Shown: positions 29,739-37,359 of the stretch, in pieces
Position numbering within the stretch: position 1 is the first letter of the stretch
How the letters are laid out: each line of letters opens with the position of its first letter
IMG/VR virus record: IMGVR_UViG_3300009176_000002
Span: 1 to 64,000 of that record
Origin: a virus
Reading direction: 5' to 3' (one strand)
Length of the DNA: 64,000 nt
Translations under genes and position numbers: made by a program
Notes under the pieces: generated by a model
Databases searched by the model: none
Told to the model about the DNA's origin: nothing
Seen by the model: the letters and a program-made list of their open reading frames with translations, nothing else

Positions 29739-29787
29739 GACGGACTCGTGAATGTGTAGGGTGGCGAAGGGCGCTTCGCAGAGCGAA

Positions 29788-29815
29788 AGTATCACGGTAT
29801 GTCATCACCCAGCAA
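29788..29815 (-). promoter_or_regulatory. Repressor promoter overlapped by an operator
   Basis: Read leftwards: TTGCTG (29815-29810), 16 bases, GATACT (29793-29788). The spacer is almost entirely the dyad at 29790-29809, so a bound repressor would block its own promoter, as in autoregulated phage repressors. Confidence 0.5.
29790..29809 (-). promoter_or_regulatory. Operator-like dyad 1 of the switch region
   Basis: Read on the minus strand: GGTGATGACATACCGTGATA. It shares GATGAC-N5-GTGAT with the site exactly 40 bases away (29830-29849). Confidence 0.6.
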
Positions 29816-29829
29816 CCTCAGCGGGACCC

Positions 29830-29849
29830 TATCACACTATGTCATCACC
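29830..29849 (-). promoter_or_regulatory. Operator-like dyad 2 of the switch region
   Basis: Read on the minus strand: GGTGATGACATAGTGTGATA, differing from dyad 1 at three spacer/arm positions. The 40-base spacing puts both on nearly the same helix face, which would allow cooperative binding. Confidence 0.6.
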
Positions 29850-29886
29850 ACCTATACAGCAAGTACTGTAGATCGCGTGGGTCGGT

Positions 29887-29904
29887 GGTGATGACTGGTA
29901 GTCA
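29887..29904 (+). promoter_or_regulatory. Operator-like dyad 3 of the switch region
   Basis: GGTGATGACTGGTAGTCA: GATGAC (29890-29895), N5, GTCAG. Same geometry as dyads 1 and 2 and closest to the versions at 10282 and 40653. It lies on the Cro-like gene side of the switch. Confidence 0.55.
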
Positions 29905-29941
29905 GTGGGACACGAGGGACAAACGAGCGGACGTCAGGGAC

Positions 29942-29961
29942 TCCCCGACGTGTGTCGGGGA
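29942..29961. terminator. Stem-loop in the leader of the Cro-like gene
   Basis: TCCCCGAC (29942-29949), loop GTGT, GTCGGGGA (29954-29961): an 8-bp perfect stem. No T-run follows, so an attenuator or RNA structure is possible. A small AACAG-AAT-CTGTT palindrome lies at 29991-30003, next to a TTGACG (29981-29986) that could be the -35 of the rightward promoter. Confidence 0.4.
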
Positions 29962-30046
29962 TTGCCTCACAACCCATCACTTGACGTGATAACAGAATCT
30001 GTTCACACTGCGCCTTCGGGGAACGGAGAAGGGAGGTGCGGCGGCG

Positions 30047-30418
30047 ATGAGTAAGACACACACGCCGGTGCTGACCGGGCCGCCCCCGCGTGATCTGGCC
30101 GACTACCTGGTGCGACCGGGCAGCTTGAGCCAACGCGCGCTGGCAGCTCACGTCGGTGTCAATCAGTCATTCATCTCGATGGTGGCGCGCGGCCTGCGGG
30201 CGTGCCGGGGGGCTGTCGCTCAGCGCATCCATCGCTTGACCGGGGTGCCCGTTGCGGTGCTGGTGCAGATCACCAAGCCGCTCAAGAAGCACGCGGTTCG
30301 ACTCTCTCGCGGCGGCGGCGGCGGCGCGCGTTCGACCCGGCGACGTTCAGCAACCCGAGGTGATTCCGATGACGACGCCGACGTCCTCTTCCGCACCGCT
30401 CACGCTCTGGCTCACTGA
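30047..30418 (+). CDS. Cro-like small HTH protein
   Basis: ATG at 30047 after GGGAGG; 123 residues. RDLADYLVRPGSLSQRALAA, HVGVNQSFISMVARGLRACR and GAVAQRIHRLTGVPVAVLVQ form a minimal helix-turn-helix of the YdaS/Cro type, where the second helix VNQSFISMVARG would read DNA. The C-terminal 45 residues are Arg/Gly/Asp-rich and probably disordered. It diverges from the repressor across the operator cluster and overlaps the nuclease gene by 50 bases, so it is the likely lytic-side regulator. Confidence 0.65.
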   Translation: MSKTHTPVLTGPPPRDLADYLVRPGSLSQRALAAHVGVNQSFISMVARGLRACRGAVAQRIHRLTGVPVAVLVQITKPLKKHAVRLSRGGGGGARSTRRRSATRGDSDDDADVLFRTAHALAH

Positions 30419-31736
30419 CCGCTCCCGCTTCAAGACCGGCACCTCCCGCTGCGCCCGGGCGCGCTACCTGGGCTACCACGCCACCGCGACCGGCTCCGGC
30501 TACGGCATGACGGCGAAGCGCGAGGCGCTGCCGCTGGTCACCGGCATCGCCGTGCACCAGATCCTCGAAGGCTTCACGCGCGTCATGCAGCGCCACGATC
30601 GCCTGCCCGACATCGTCGAAACACGCGAGACCATCACCGCCATCACCAACGACTACCTGGCGCGGGTCGAGTTACGCGGCTACCGTGGCATCCTCGGCGG
30701 CGCCCACACCGAGGAGACCATCGTCGAGCAGTGCGCGCTGATCGCGGGGCTGGCCTGGGCGCTGCGGCTGAAGTTTCTGCCGTGGCTGCACCAGGGTTAC
30801 CGCGTGGTCAAGGTCGAGGAAGAGCGCCTGCACTACCTCAGCGACGACAAGGCGATTATGCTGCGCACCGACTTACTCGCGCAGCGCCGCGGCGGGCAAA
30901 GCTTAGCCTACTTCGAGTGTAAGACCACCGGCTGGGAGAGCGAGGCGTGGGCCGAGCAGTGGGAGACCGACGCGCAGCTCTCGCTGGGCACGGTTGACGC
31001 GCGGGAGTTGTGGGGCGCCGAAGTCACGGAGTTATACATCGTCGGCTTGAACAAGGGCCGGCGGACACGGGACAAGTACGACGCTGACCAGCGCAAGAAG
31101 CAGATGTCGCCCCTGTGTTATGGCTACTGTCGCGAGGGTAACCCGCCGTTTGCGAGCGAGGACTGGCTGCCGGGGTATGAGTGGGTCACCGCCGACGGCG
31201 AAGTGAAGCGGGCGTCGCGGGCGCATCGACGCAAGGGCATCTGGCACCTGGCGGAGAGTGACTGGCCGACCTGGCTGGCCTACAAAGGCCAGGACCCGGA
31301 GTTATCGGCGCAGGAGTTCTGGTTGCGGGGCGTGCTGCCGCCGAGCGTGCTCGATAAGGTGTGCTTCATCCTCGGGCCGATGAACCGCCAGGACCACCAG
31401 CTGCAGGTGCTGCTGCGTGGCTTCCAGGGCGAGGAGGAGCGCTGGCAGCAGGTGCTGTGGTCGCTCTATGAGATCCAGCAGCAGGGCCACAGCTGGGCGA
31501 GTGATGCCTTCCAGGCCGCGCTCGACGTGCTGGTGCCCTGCAGCTGGGCGTGCCGGCCGTTCGGCAAGGAGCATCAATGCGAGTTCGTCGGCATCTGTCA
31601 CCGCCACCAGGGCTGGGATGACCCGCTGGCGAACGGGTATCAACCGAGGTTGCCGCACCACCAGCCCGAGTTAGACCAGGCGGTGGCGCGGGGGCTGCTG
31701 CCCGAGCAGGCGGAAGTGGTCGAGGAGGAGGAGTAA
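30369..31736 (+). CDS. PD-(D/E)XK nuclease of the Cas4/AddB-like type
   Basis: ATG at 30369; 455 residues. PD-(D/E)XK core: GIAVHQILE (H63, E67), LRTDLL with D168, and YFECKTT with E183 and K185. Cys28 (TSRCARARYLGY) plus a C-terminal Cys group (PCSWACRPFGKEHQCEFVGI, then CH) match the four-Cys iron-sulfur cluster of Cas4/AddB-type exonucleases. It would resect DNA ends for recombination or process replication intermediates. It is followed by a P-loop ATPase and an SSB-like gene, a common phage recombination set. Confidence 0.75.
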   Translation: MTTPTSSSAPLTLWLTDRSRFKTGTSRCARARYLGYHATATGSGYGMTAKREALPLVTGIAVHQILEGFTRVMQRHDRLPDIVETRETITAITNDYLARVELRGYRGILGGAHTEETIVEQCALIAGLAWALRLKFLPWLHQGYRVVKVEEERLHYLSDDKAIMLRTDLLAQRRGGQSLAYFECKTTGWESEAWAEQWETDAQLSLGTVDARELWGAEVTELYIVGLNKGRRTRDKYDADQRKKQMSPLCYGYCREGNPPFASEDWLPGYEWVTADGEVKRASRAHRRKGIWHLAESDWPTWLAYKGQDPELSAQEFWLRGVLPPSVLDKVCFILGPMNRQDHQLQVLLRGFQGEEERWQQVLWSLYEIQQQGHSWASDAFQAALDVLVPCSWACRPFGKEHQCEFVGICHRHQGWDDPLANGYQPRLPHHQPELDQAVARGLLPEQAEVVEEEE

Positions 31737-31739
31737 GTC

Positions 31740-31919
31740 ATGCCGCGCCCCACCTACCTCCCGATCTGTGACGACCGCGCCGAGGTCGAGCGCCACCGCT
31801 GGCCCGATGACTGGAGCGACGGCGACACCTGTCACTGCGGCAAGTTCTACCTGCGGCACGGCACGAGGGACGACGGTTTCGGGATGGAGCTGGAGCGCAC
31901 GCCGCGGAGGGAGGAGTGA
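31740..31919 (+). CDS. Small Cys/His protein (59 residues)
   Basis: ATG at 31740 after GAGGAGGAGTAAGTC. Sequence MPRPTYLPICDDRAEVERHR then WPDDWSDGDTCHCGKFYLRH: a C...C-H-C-G arrangement suggests a small metal site. Stop shares a base with the next ATG. No family recognised. Confidence 0.5.
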   Translation: MPRPTYLPICDDRAEVERHRWPDDWSDGDTCHCGKFYLRHGTRDDGFGMELERTPRREE

Positions 31920-32116
31920 TGCTGGTCACGCCGACACTCAAGCTGGTCTTCCACCACATCAACTGCCCAGAGCCTACGCGGGGAGACCGGGACCCCATCT
32001 TCGAGCTGAAGCACAGAGAGGCAGGACGCGGCGTCTTCCACTGCAGTGCTTGTAGCACCCAGGTCCTCGTGGAGGTGTTCGAGCGCGTCGATGCCAAGAA
32101 ACGGACGGTGCAGTGA
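31919..32116 (+). CDS. Small zinc-knuckle protein (65 residues)
   Basis: ATG at 31919, TGATG-coupled. Strands LVTPTLKLVFHHINCPEPTR and a knuckle GRGVFHCSACSTQVLVEVFE; with the first Cys (INCPE) a C...C-x2-C set. A beta-rich zinc-ribbon-like micro-protein; role unknown. Its stop is coupled to the next gene. Confidence 0.5.
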   Translation: MLVTPTLKLVFHHINCPEPTRGDRDPIFELKHREAGRGVFHCSACSTQVLVEVFERVDAKKRTVQ

Positions 32117-32676
32117 TGAGCCCGGTCGGAGGAAGCAGGCACTATCAAGGCGCTGGGCTCGGCCAGGTCGGGCTGTGGGGCTGCCCCAGCTGCGGCGCCG
32201 ATAACGCCGGGCCGCTGGAGCAGGGCTGCACCAGCTGCGGCGCCGGACGCCCAGCGCCACGCCCACCCGAGCCGCCGACGCCACCTATCCCGCGGGTAAG
32301 TCAGCGCGAGCCGGATGACCCGACCTACACGCTGGGCACCGACGTGCTGCGGCTGTGGCGCGAGTGGGACCAGCAGTATCCCGACGCCACGACCGAGATG
32401 GCCTACACGGCGGGCTACGTCGCCGGGATGCGCGCCGCGCTACGCGCCCAGGTCGCCCAGCACCGCGCCCACCAGCAGGCGCTACCGTCCGAGATGAGTT
32501 ACACCGGGGAGGGCAAGATGACCCGCACCATCATCGCCGCACTCAGCCTGTTCCGCGACCAGGTGCTGGTCGAGAAGCCCGAGGAGGTCACGAGCGGCGA
32601 ATGGCTGAGCGCCGCCGAAGTCGACTCACTCATTCGCCGTCTGCAGCTGGAAACGCAAGAGGTCACCAATGCCTGA
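32116..32676 (+). CDS. Zinc-ribbon protein with helical C-terminus (186 residues)
   Basis: ATG at 32116, coupled to the previous stop. N-terminal rubredoxin-like knuckles GCPSCGADNAGPLEQGCTSC, a Pro-rich linker, then helices (TDVLRLWREWDQQYPDATTE, YVAGMRAALRAQVAQHRAHQ, SAAEVDSLIRRLQLETQEV). Overlaps the ATPase gene by eight bases. Possibly a partner of that ATPase. No family recognised. Confidence 0.55.
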   Translation: MSPVGGSRHYQGAGLGQVGLWGCPSCGADNAGPLEQGCTSCGAGRPAPRPPEPPTPPIPRVSQREPDDPTYTLGTDVLRLWREWDQQYPDATTEMAYTAGYVAGMRAALRAQVAQHRAHQQALPSEMSYTGEGKMTRTIIAALSLFRDQVLVEKPEEVTSGEWLSAAEVDSLIRRLQLETQEVTNA

Positions 32677-34105
32677 TCCGATCGTCGCTGTCGCACCGCA
32701 CCGCATCTTCACCGGGACGTGCATCCTCGGTGTCCCCGGCTCGGGCAAGACCTCGCTCATTGCCACGCAGGCAATGTACCTCTGGGAGGTCCACCATAAG
32801 GTGCTGCTGCTGTACTCCTGGGACGGCGGCGCCATCCCGACCGCGCTCCAGAAACTGATGAAGCAGGGGCTGATTCGCTTCTGGCGAGCCCGCACCCGCA
32901 GCGCGGAGATGCTCGGCATCGAGACGCTGTATCTCGCGACCAAGGGGTACTGGCCGCGCAGCATCAATGCCGAGACGGGCGAGACCTCACCTGCGGTCGA
33001 CTTAGTGCCACCAGTCACGACCCTCTATCGCGTCAGCTGCAAGCGCACCGGCGAGTTACTCGCGCAGTTACCCGGCAGGCACCTAGTCGCGCCGACTTAC
33101 TGCACGCCCTGTAAGACGCTGCACGCGCTGAGCGAGTTAGCGGTGGCCGAGGACGTGCACCGCACCAAGGGCTTCGAGATGGTCGGCGGGGTGGCCTTTG
33201 ACGGGCTGACCTCCATGTGCAACGTCGTCATGGAACACATGGACCATGCGAGAGGCCAGGGCCAGATCGGCGGCGAGAAGCCGGCGTTCGGCGGCATCGT
33301 GGTCAGCGGCTCGATCAAGCTCGGGGGCAACAACCGCGCCGACGTCGGCTTCGGCCAGAGTCGAGGCCAGCAGTTCGTGAATAACTCGCTGAGCATCCCG
33401 TACCTGGTCGAGGGACCCCTGTTCACCGCGTTGGCGATGGAAGCGACCGACGAGGGTGGGCTGCCGATTGTCGGCGCCAAGCTCCCCGGGCGAGCGGCGA
33501 CCGATGAAGCCTCCTCCTGGTTCGGCAACGTCTTCGAGATGGGCAAGACCACCGACGAGGCGGGCAAGGAGCACTTCGCGCTGTTCCTCCGGCCATTCAC
33601 CGACGCGCAGAACCGACGCCACTTACTCAAGACCAGCGCTTCGCCGACTGGCTTGCCCGACGTGCTGATCGACCCGCTCGGTGAGCCCTGGGCGCAGGCC
33701 AACCTCGGCCTGGTCTATACGATGCTCGACGCCGACCTGCGCCGGGCCATGGCCGAGGAGATTGTCGGTGCCCCGGGGATGAGCGGCACGCCGACAGAAT
33801 ACGGGGAGGGCTTCCACGTCGCGGCTGGTGATTCCCCGGCGGCGACAGGGAGGGCGACGGGCGACCTGCCTGCGCTGACCGCGCCGCCGGTGACTGCTAC
33901 GCCGTCGGCTGCGGCGGTGCCTGCAGCGCCCGTCGTCGGCGCCCCGGTCGCGCGGAAGCGACCACGGGTCGAGGCACCAGCGATGAGCGCGGGTGGTGTA
34001 GGTCCGGTCGCTGATGAGCCCGCCGTGGCCGTGCTCGACCCGGTGACGAGCGGGCCGCCACCGCCGCCAGGTCGACCGCCACAGCGGTTGCCGACCATTC
34101 CTTGA
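32669..34105 (+). CDS. P-loop ATPase, probable recombination/replication factor
   Basis: ATG at 32669; 478 residues. Walker A ILGVPGSGKTSLIATQAMYL (about residues 19-38) and a Walker B-like strand GGVAFDGLTSM. The next conserved-looking block GGIVVSGSIKLGGNNRADVG and FGQSRGQQFVNNSLSIPYLV suits a RecA/AAA-type NTPase. The last 130 residues are Pro/Ala/Val-rich and disordered. Such phage ATPases, encoded with an exonuclease and SSB, are usually RecA/Sak4-like recombinases or replication loaders; which one cannot be decided by eye. Confidence 0.65.
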   Translation: MPDPIVAVAPHRIFTGTCILGVPGSGKTSLIATQAMYLWEVHHKVLLLYSWDGGAIPTALQKLMKQGLIRFWRARTRSAEMLGIETLYLATKGYWPRSINAETGETSPAVDLVPPVTTLYRVSCKRTGELLAQLPGRHLVAPTYCTPCKTLHALSELAVAEDVHRTKGFEMVGGVAFDGLTSMCNVVMEHMDHARGQGQIGGEKPAFGGIVVSGSIKLGGNNRADVGFGQSRGQQFVNNSLSIPYLVEGPLFTALAMEATDEGGLPIVGAKLPGRAATDEASSWFGNVFEMGKTTDEAGKEHFALFLRPFTDAQNRRHLLKTSASPTGLPDVLIDPLGEPWAQANLGLVYTMLDADLRRAMAEEIVGAPGMSGTPTEYGEGFHVAAGDSPAATGRATGDLPALTAPPVTATPSAAAVPAAPVVGAPVARKRPRVEAPAMSAGGVGPVADEPAVAVLDPVTSGPPPPPGRPPQRLPTIP

Positions 34106-34192
34106 GTGAGTAAGTGAGCGAGTAAGTCTCCGACGACGACGATGACCACACCGATGACTCCGATGACGACGACGACGATGACGACGACCACG
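34100..34192. repeat. Low-complexity repeat between ATPase and SSB-like genes
   Basis: It begins with two copies of a GAGTGAGTAAGT-like 12-mer (34104-34127) and continues as CGA/CGAC/GATGAC triplet repeats (34131-34190). It is out of frame with any convincing protein and lies in a 145-base gap. It may have arisen by slippage; similar GAC/CAC triplet runs appear near 39120 and 27615. Confidence 0.55.
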
Positions 34193-34250
34193 GGCGTGCA
34201 ATCCCGCGCGTCCTCCGTCCATCTGTCTCACCGTGATCAGGAGTCTCGTT

Positions 34251-34916
34251 ATGTCAAAGTCGATTCAGGAACTCGCGGGCCTACTCAAGGACGAACCCCT
34301 CCCGACCGCCGGCCAGGAACTCGACGATCTGCCGACCTTCGGGGGCTTCACGCCGCCGCCGCCACCGGGCGCCTATCGCTTCAAGCTGCCGACCGATCTC
34401 AGCAGCATCTGGGATCTCATCGACGTCGCCGACAAGCAGCCGCCGCAGCGGGTGCGGGCCAACTTCGATCGCGATCATCCGCTGCTGATCGTGCAGTCGC
34501 CCAAGGGGCTGAGCAACGGCGAACCGTTCGAGACCCGCTTGAGCAACAACGAGCGCGGCCGCGGCAAGGGCAAGGAAGTGACCGCCAGCGATCTCGACTA
34601 CCTGCTGCGCGCGCTCGGCGACAAGCAGAAGCCGGGCAACAACAAGGGCTACATGCTGGCGGTGCAGAAACACGGCGGCAAGGAGTTCAGTGCCGAGCTG
34701 AAATACAGCTGGCGCTGCAGCAAAGACCGCGACATCAGGGCGCGCGACCAGTCGGGCCAGGTCCAGGTGGTCGAGGGCAAGAAGGGCTGCGGCGAAGGGT
34801 ACTACCAAGAAGACGTGCCCAAGAACGCCGACGGCACCGTGCCCTACGAGATCACCTGCGGCAACTGCGGCGCGCTGCTGCGGGCGTTCGCGAACATGGA
34901 CAACATGCGGTCCTAA
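34251..34916 (+). CDS. Single-stranded DNA-binding protein-like (221 residues)
   Basis: ATG at 34251 after CAGGAG. A helical acidic start (IQELAGLLKDEPLPTAGQEL), a Pro stretch, then a beta-rich domain: GAYRFKLPTDLSSIWDLIDV, RANFDRDHPLLIVQSPKG, GEPFETRLSNNERGRGKGKE, YMLAVQKHGGKEFSAELKYS, and a C-terminal zinc site (WRCSKDRD ... CGEGYYQ ... ITCGNCGALLRAF). The size and order resemble phage SSB or DUF669/ICP8-like proteins that bind ssDNA for replication or recombination. The zinc site at the C-terminus is unusual. The role is inferred from fold pattern and location after nuclease and ATPase. Confidence 0.5.
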   Translation: MSKSIQELAGLLKDEPLPTAGQELDDLPTFGGFTPPPPPGAYRFKLPTDLSSIWDLIDVADKQPPQRVRANFDRDHPLLIVQSPKGLSNGEPFETRLSNNERGRGKGKEVTASDLDYLLRALGDKQKPGNNKGYMLAVQKHGGKEFSAELKYSWRCSKDRDIRARDQSGQVQVVEGKKGCGEGYYQEDVPKNADGTVPYEITCGNCGALLRAFANMDNMRS

Positions 34917-34946
34917 ACGCGGGCTGGAGTGAGAGGGGAGGACTGT

Positions 34947-35165
34947 ATGTCGAAGAAACGTGAGCCGCTCGCCGTGGTGATCAACTACTTCACCACGACC
35001 GAGGTGGACGTAGCCAACCACGCGCTGACGGTGGTGAAGGAGATCGTGCGCAGCCGCCAGCCGCAGCCGGTGCGCGGCGAGCGCAACCACCGCAAGAAGC
35101 CCGCAGCGGCGCGGCGTGGACCGGCCGACCGGCCGCTGCCGCTCGAAGGCAACGCGGCGAACTGA
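34947..35165 (+). CDS. Small basic protein (72 residues)
   Basis: ATG at 34947 after GGGGAGGACTGT. MSKKREPLAVVINYFTTTEV then DVANHALTVVKEIVRSRQPQ and a basic Arg/Lys-rich end. Alpha/beta N-terminus with a disordered basic tail. No family recognised. Confidence 0.5.
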   Translation: MSKKREPLAVVINYFTTTEVDVANHALTVVKEIVRSRQPQPVRGERNHRKKPAAARRGPADRPLPLEGNAAN

Positions 35166-35187
35166 GTTAGGCGAAGGAGGCGCCACC

Positions 35188-35316
35188 ATGGACGACAAGT
35201 CGCGTGTCGTGCTCGGGTTTCGGCCCCGCACGGTCTCGGGCTGGTGGTTCTGGTGGCGCTACTGGTCGCCGCCCGCGATCTGGTGGCTGCGGCTGAAACA
35301 GTGGTGGCAGAGATGA
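35188..35316 (+). CDS. Trp-rich micro-protein (42 residues)
   Basis: ATG at 35188 with AGGAGG upstream. Nine of the last 24 residues are Trp: the stretch from residue 19 begins WWFWWRYWSPPAIWWLRLKQ. Two amphipathic/aromatic segments around SPPA, net basic. The composition resembles membrane-active or interface peptides. The strong ribosome site and coupling to the next ATGA support translation. Confidence 0.55.
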   Translation: MDDKSRVVLGFRPRTVSGWWFWWRYWSPPAIWWLRLKQWWQR

Positions 35317-35504
35317 GCAGAGCGAGTCACAACGGTGACGGCGGGTTGATCGAGGTCGTCCCGCTACGGGGCGGCCCACCCGGCGCCCTGGTGTTGAACC
35401 TGAAGATCGAGTGTCCTGAGTGTGGCGCCTACGAGGTGTTGATCGCGGGGCACCACCTGCGCGCCATCATCCGCGAGCTGCAGGCGTATCTCGTCGACGA
35501 GTGA
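35313..35504 (+). CDS. Small zinc-ribbon-like protein (63 residues)
   Basis: ATGA-coupled. MSRASHNGDGGLIEVVPLRG, GALVLNLKIECPECGAYEVL, then a helix LRAIIRELQAYLVDE. One CxxC pair only; a dimeric or half zinc ribbon is possible. No family recognised. Confidence 0.5.
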   Translation: MSRASHNGDGGLIEVVPLRGGPPGALVLNLKIECPECGAYEVLIAGHHLRAIIRELQAYLVDE

Positions 35505-35514
35505 GGAGTCAGTT

Positions 35515-35814
35515 ATGGAGGGAACCACCGTGGCACCGAGACCAACACGGCCTGGCGCGCGGGTCGAGACCAAGGAACCGCTGACGGCCGCGCGCAGCCT
35601 GGGGCGGGTACAGCGCGTCTACCGCGAGCGCGGCTTCGGGTTTATCCGCTGCATCGACGGCCCAGCGGGCGACCTCGACCAGGACTTCTTCTTCCACTGG
35701 TCGGGGCTCGATTGCCCGATCGAGCAGCTGGAGGAGGGCGGCACGGTCAGCTTCACGCCGACCTATGTGGCGAAGGGCAAGCGCGCCGAGCAGATTCAGC
35801 GTGAGGTGGTGTGA
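35515..35814 (+). CDS. Cold-shock domain protein
   Basis: ATG at 35515; 99 residues. Cold-shock OB-fold signatures: GRVQRVYRERGFGFIRC (RNP1-like) and DFFFHWSGLDCPIEQLEEGG (RNP2-like with FFFH). The N-terminal 30 residues are a basic extension. Such proteins bind single-stranded RNA/DNA and act as RNA chaperones or antiterminators. It lies in the replication-recombination region just before the helicase gene. Length and motifs match a CspA-type domain with extension. Confidence 0.75.
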   Translation: MEGTTVAPRPTRPGARVETKEPLTAARSLGRVQRVYRERGFGFIRCIDGPAGDLDQDFFFHWSGLDCPIEQLEEGGTVSFTPTYVAKGKRAEQIQREVV

Positions 35815-35817
35815 GCC

Positions 35818-37359
35818 ATGCAGCGTCAGGTCGCACCGCCTGATCCGGCGTTGACGTTCGCGCCGCTGCCGAAGCCGCTCTTCGAGCCGCCGGTGGTGCG
35901 CGCCAGGAGACGGGCGCGGCTGGAGGAGCCCACCGACGCTGAGGTCATCCCCGCCGAGGTGCGCACCGACCGTGGTGGCCTGGAGATCGTTCCGCCACCC
36001 GCCCCGCCCGCTGCCGTGGTGCCTGCTCCAGGCGCGGTGGTGGACCCCGTCGAGCTGTGGCCGGCGCCGGCCCCGATCTTCTGCTACCTGGCGGGCGCCG
36101 CGGGGAGTGGTAAGACGTTCGCCACCCGCGACTGGGCGGCGCGCGAGCCCGGGCTGCTGCTGTGCGCCACGACCGGGGTCGCCGCGATCAACGCAGGGGG
36201 CGAGACCGTCAACGGCGTGCTCGGCTACTTCGACACGGCGAACCTGCAGGAGAACTATCTCAATGGCTTTCTCACCGCGCGGCTGGGCAAGCTGTGGAAG
36301 GCGGGCGTGCGGCGGATCGTCCTCGACGAAGTGTCGATGCTAGCCGGCGACCAGCTCACCTTCCTGGTCAAGGCGATCGAGGAACTGAACGGTCGAGGGT
36401 ACGTCCTGGGGAAGTGGACCGAGGACGACGACGCGCCGCCACCAGCAATGGGCCTGACGCTGGTCGGCGACTTCCTGCAGCTCTCGCCGGTCAAGGCGAC
36501 CTACGCGTTTGAGTCGCCGGAGTGGGAGCGCTTCGCCGAGCATACGGTCACACTCACCGAGATCCGCCGCCAGGCCGACCCGGCGTTCATCCAGATGCTG
36601 CGTGCGTCGCGCTGTGGCTATGGCCCGGCCGTCGCCGAGTACTTCCTGTCCCAGGACGCGATCCACCAGGAGACCGACGATCACTTCGACGGCCCGACCA
36701 TCGTCGCCAAGAACGACACGGTCGAGCGGCACAACTACCTGCGGATGGCGGCGATCCAGGGCAAGGAGGTGCGCTTCCTCAACACGCGCTGGGGCAAGCA
36801 GCGCAGCGAGTGGGGCAACCCGGACAAGCCGCCGCAGACCTGGGGCATCCCACAGGAGTTAGTGCTGAAGATCGGCGCGCTGGTGATGATCCTCAGCAAC
36901 GAGCGCGACGAGAAGCGCGACCTGATCTATGTCAACGGTGACCTCGGCACGGTGGTCGATGCGACGGACACGACGGCGTGGGTCGAGCTGCAGCGCACCG
37001 GCGGGGTGGTCCAGGTGATGCCGGTGACGCGTGAGGTCAAGGTGCCCGCGGATGGCGCGCGGCGCAAGGAACTCCGCGAGAAGGGCGAGGGCGACAAGAT
37101 CGACGGCAAGTGGGAGATCGTCGGCGCGATCACCTATCTGCCGCTGCGGGTCGCCTACGCATCGACGGTGCATAAGTCGCAGGGGTTGAGCCTGGATCGG
37201 GTGCAGGTCAACATCCGCGACCCGTTCTTCAGGTCGCCGGGGATGCTCTATGTGGCGCTGAGTCGGGCGCGCACGATGGAAGGCTTGAGGTTAGTGGGCA
37301 GTCCGAAGGCGCTCATCGAGCGCTGCACGACCGACCCGCGCCTCCGGAGGTGGCTATGA
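35818..37359 (+). CDS. Pif1-like SF1 helicase
   Basis: ATG at 35818; 513 residues. After a Pro-rich N-terminal 80 residues: motif I YLAGAAGSGKTFATRDWA, motif II RIVLDEVSML, motif III LTLVGDFLQLSPV, motif IV region TEIRRQADPAF, motif V AYASTVHKSQGLSLDRVQV, and motif VI MLYVALSRARTMEGL. This is the full Pif1/RecD2 set. It would unwind DNA 5-3, for replication or recombination. The N-terminal disordered region may dock partner proteins. It overlaps the next gene by four bases. Confidence 0.85.
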   Translation: MQRQVAPPDPALTFAPLPKPLFEPPVVRARRRARLEEPTDAEVIPAEVRTDRGGLEIVPPPAPPAAVVPAPGAVVDPVELWPAPAPIFCYLAGAAGSGKTFATRDWAAREPGLLLCATTGVAAINAGGETVNGVLGYFDTANLQENYLNGFLTARLGKLWKAGVRRIVLDEVSMLAGDQLTFLVKAIEELNGRGYVLGKWTEDDDAPPPAMGLTLVGDFLQLSPVKATYAFESPEWERFAEHTVTLTEIRRQADPAFIQMLRASRCGYGPAVAEYFLSQDAIHQETDDHFDGPTIVAKNDTVERHNYLRMAAIQGKEVRFLNTRWGKQRSEWGNPDKPPQTWGIPQELVLKIGALVMILSNERDEKRDLIYVNGDLGTVVDATDTTAWVELQRTGGVVQVMPVTREVKVPADGARRKELREKGEGDKIDGKWEIVGAITYLPLRVAYASTVHKSQGLSLDRVQVNIRDPFFRSPGMLYVALSRARTMEGLRLVGSPKALIERCTTDPRLRRWL

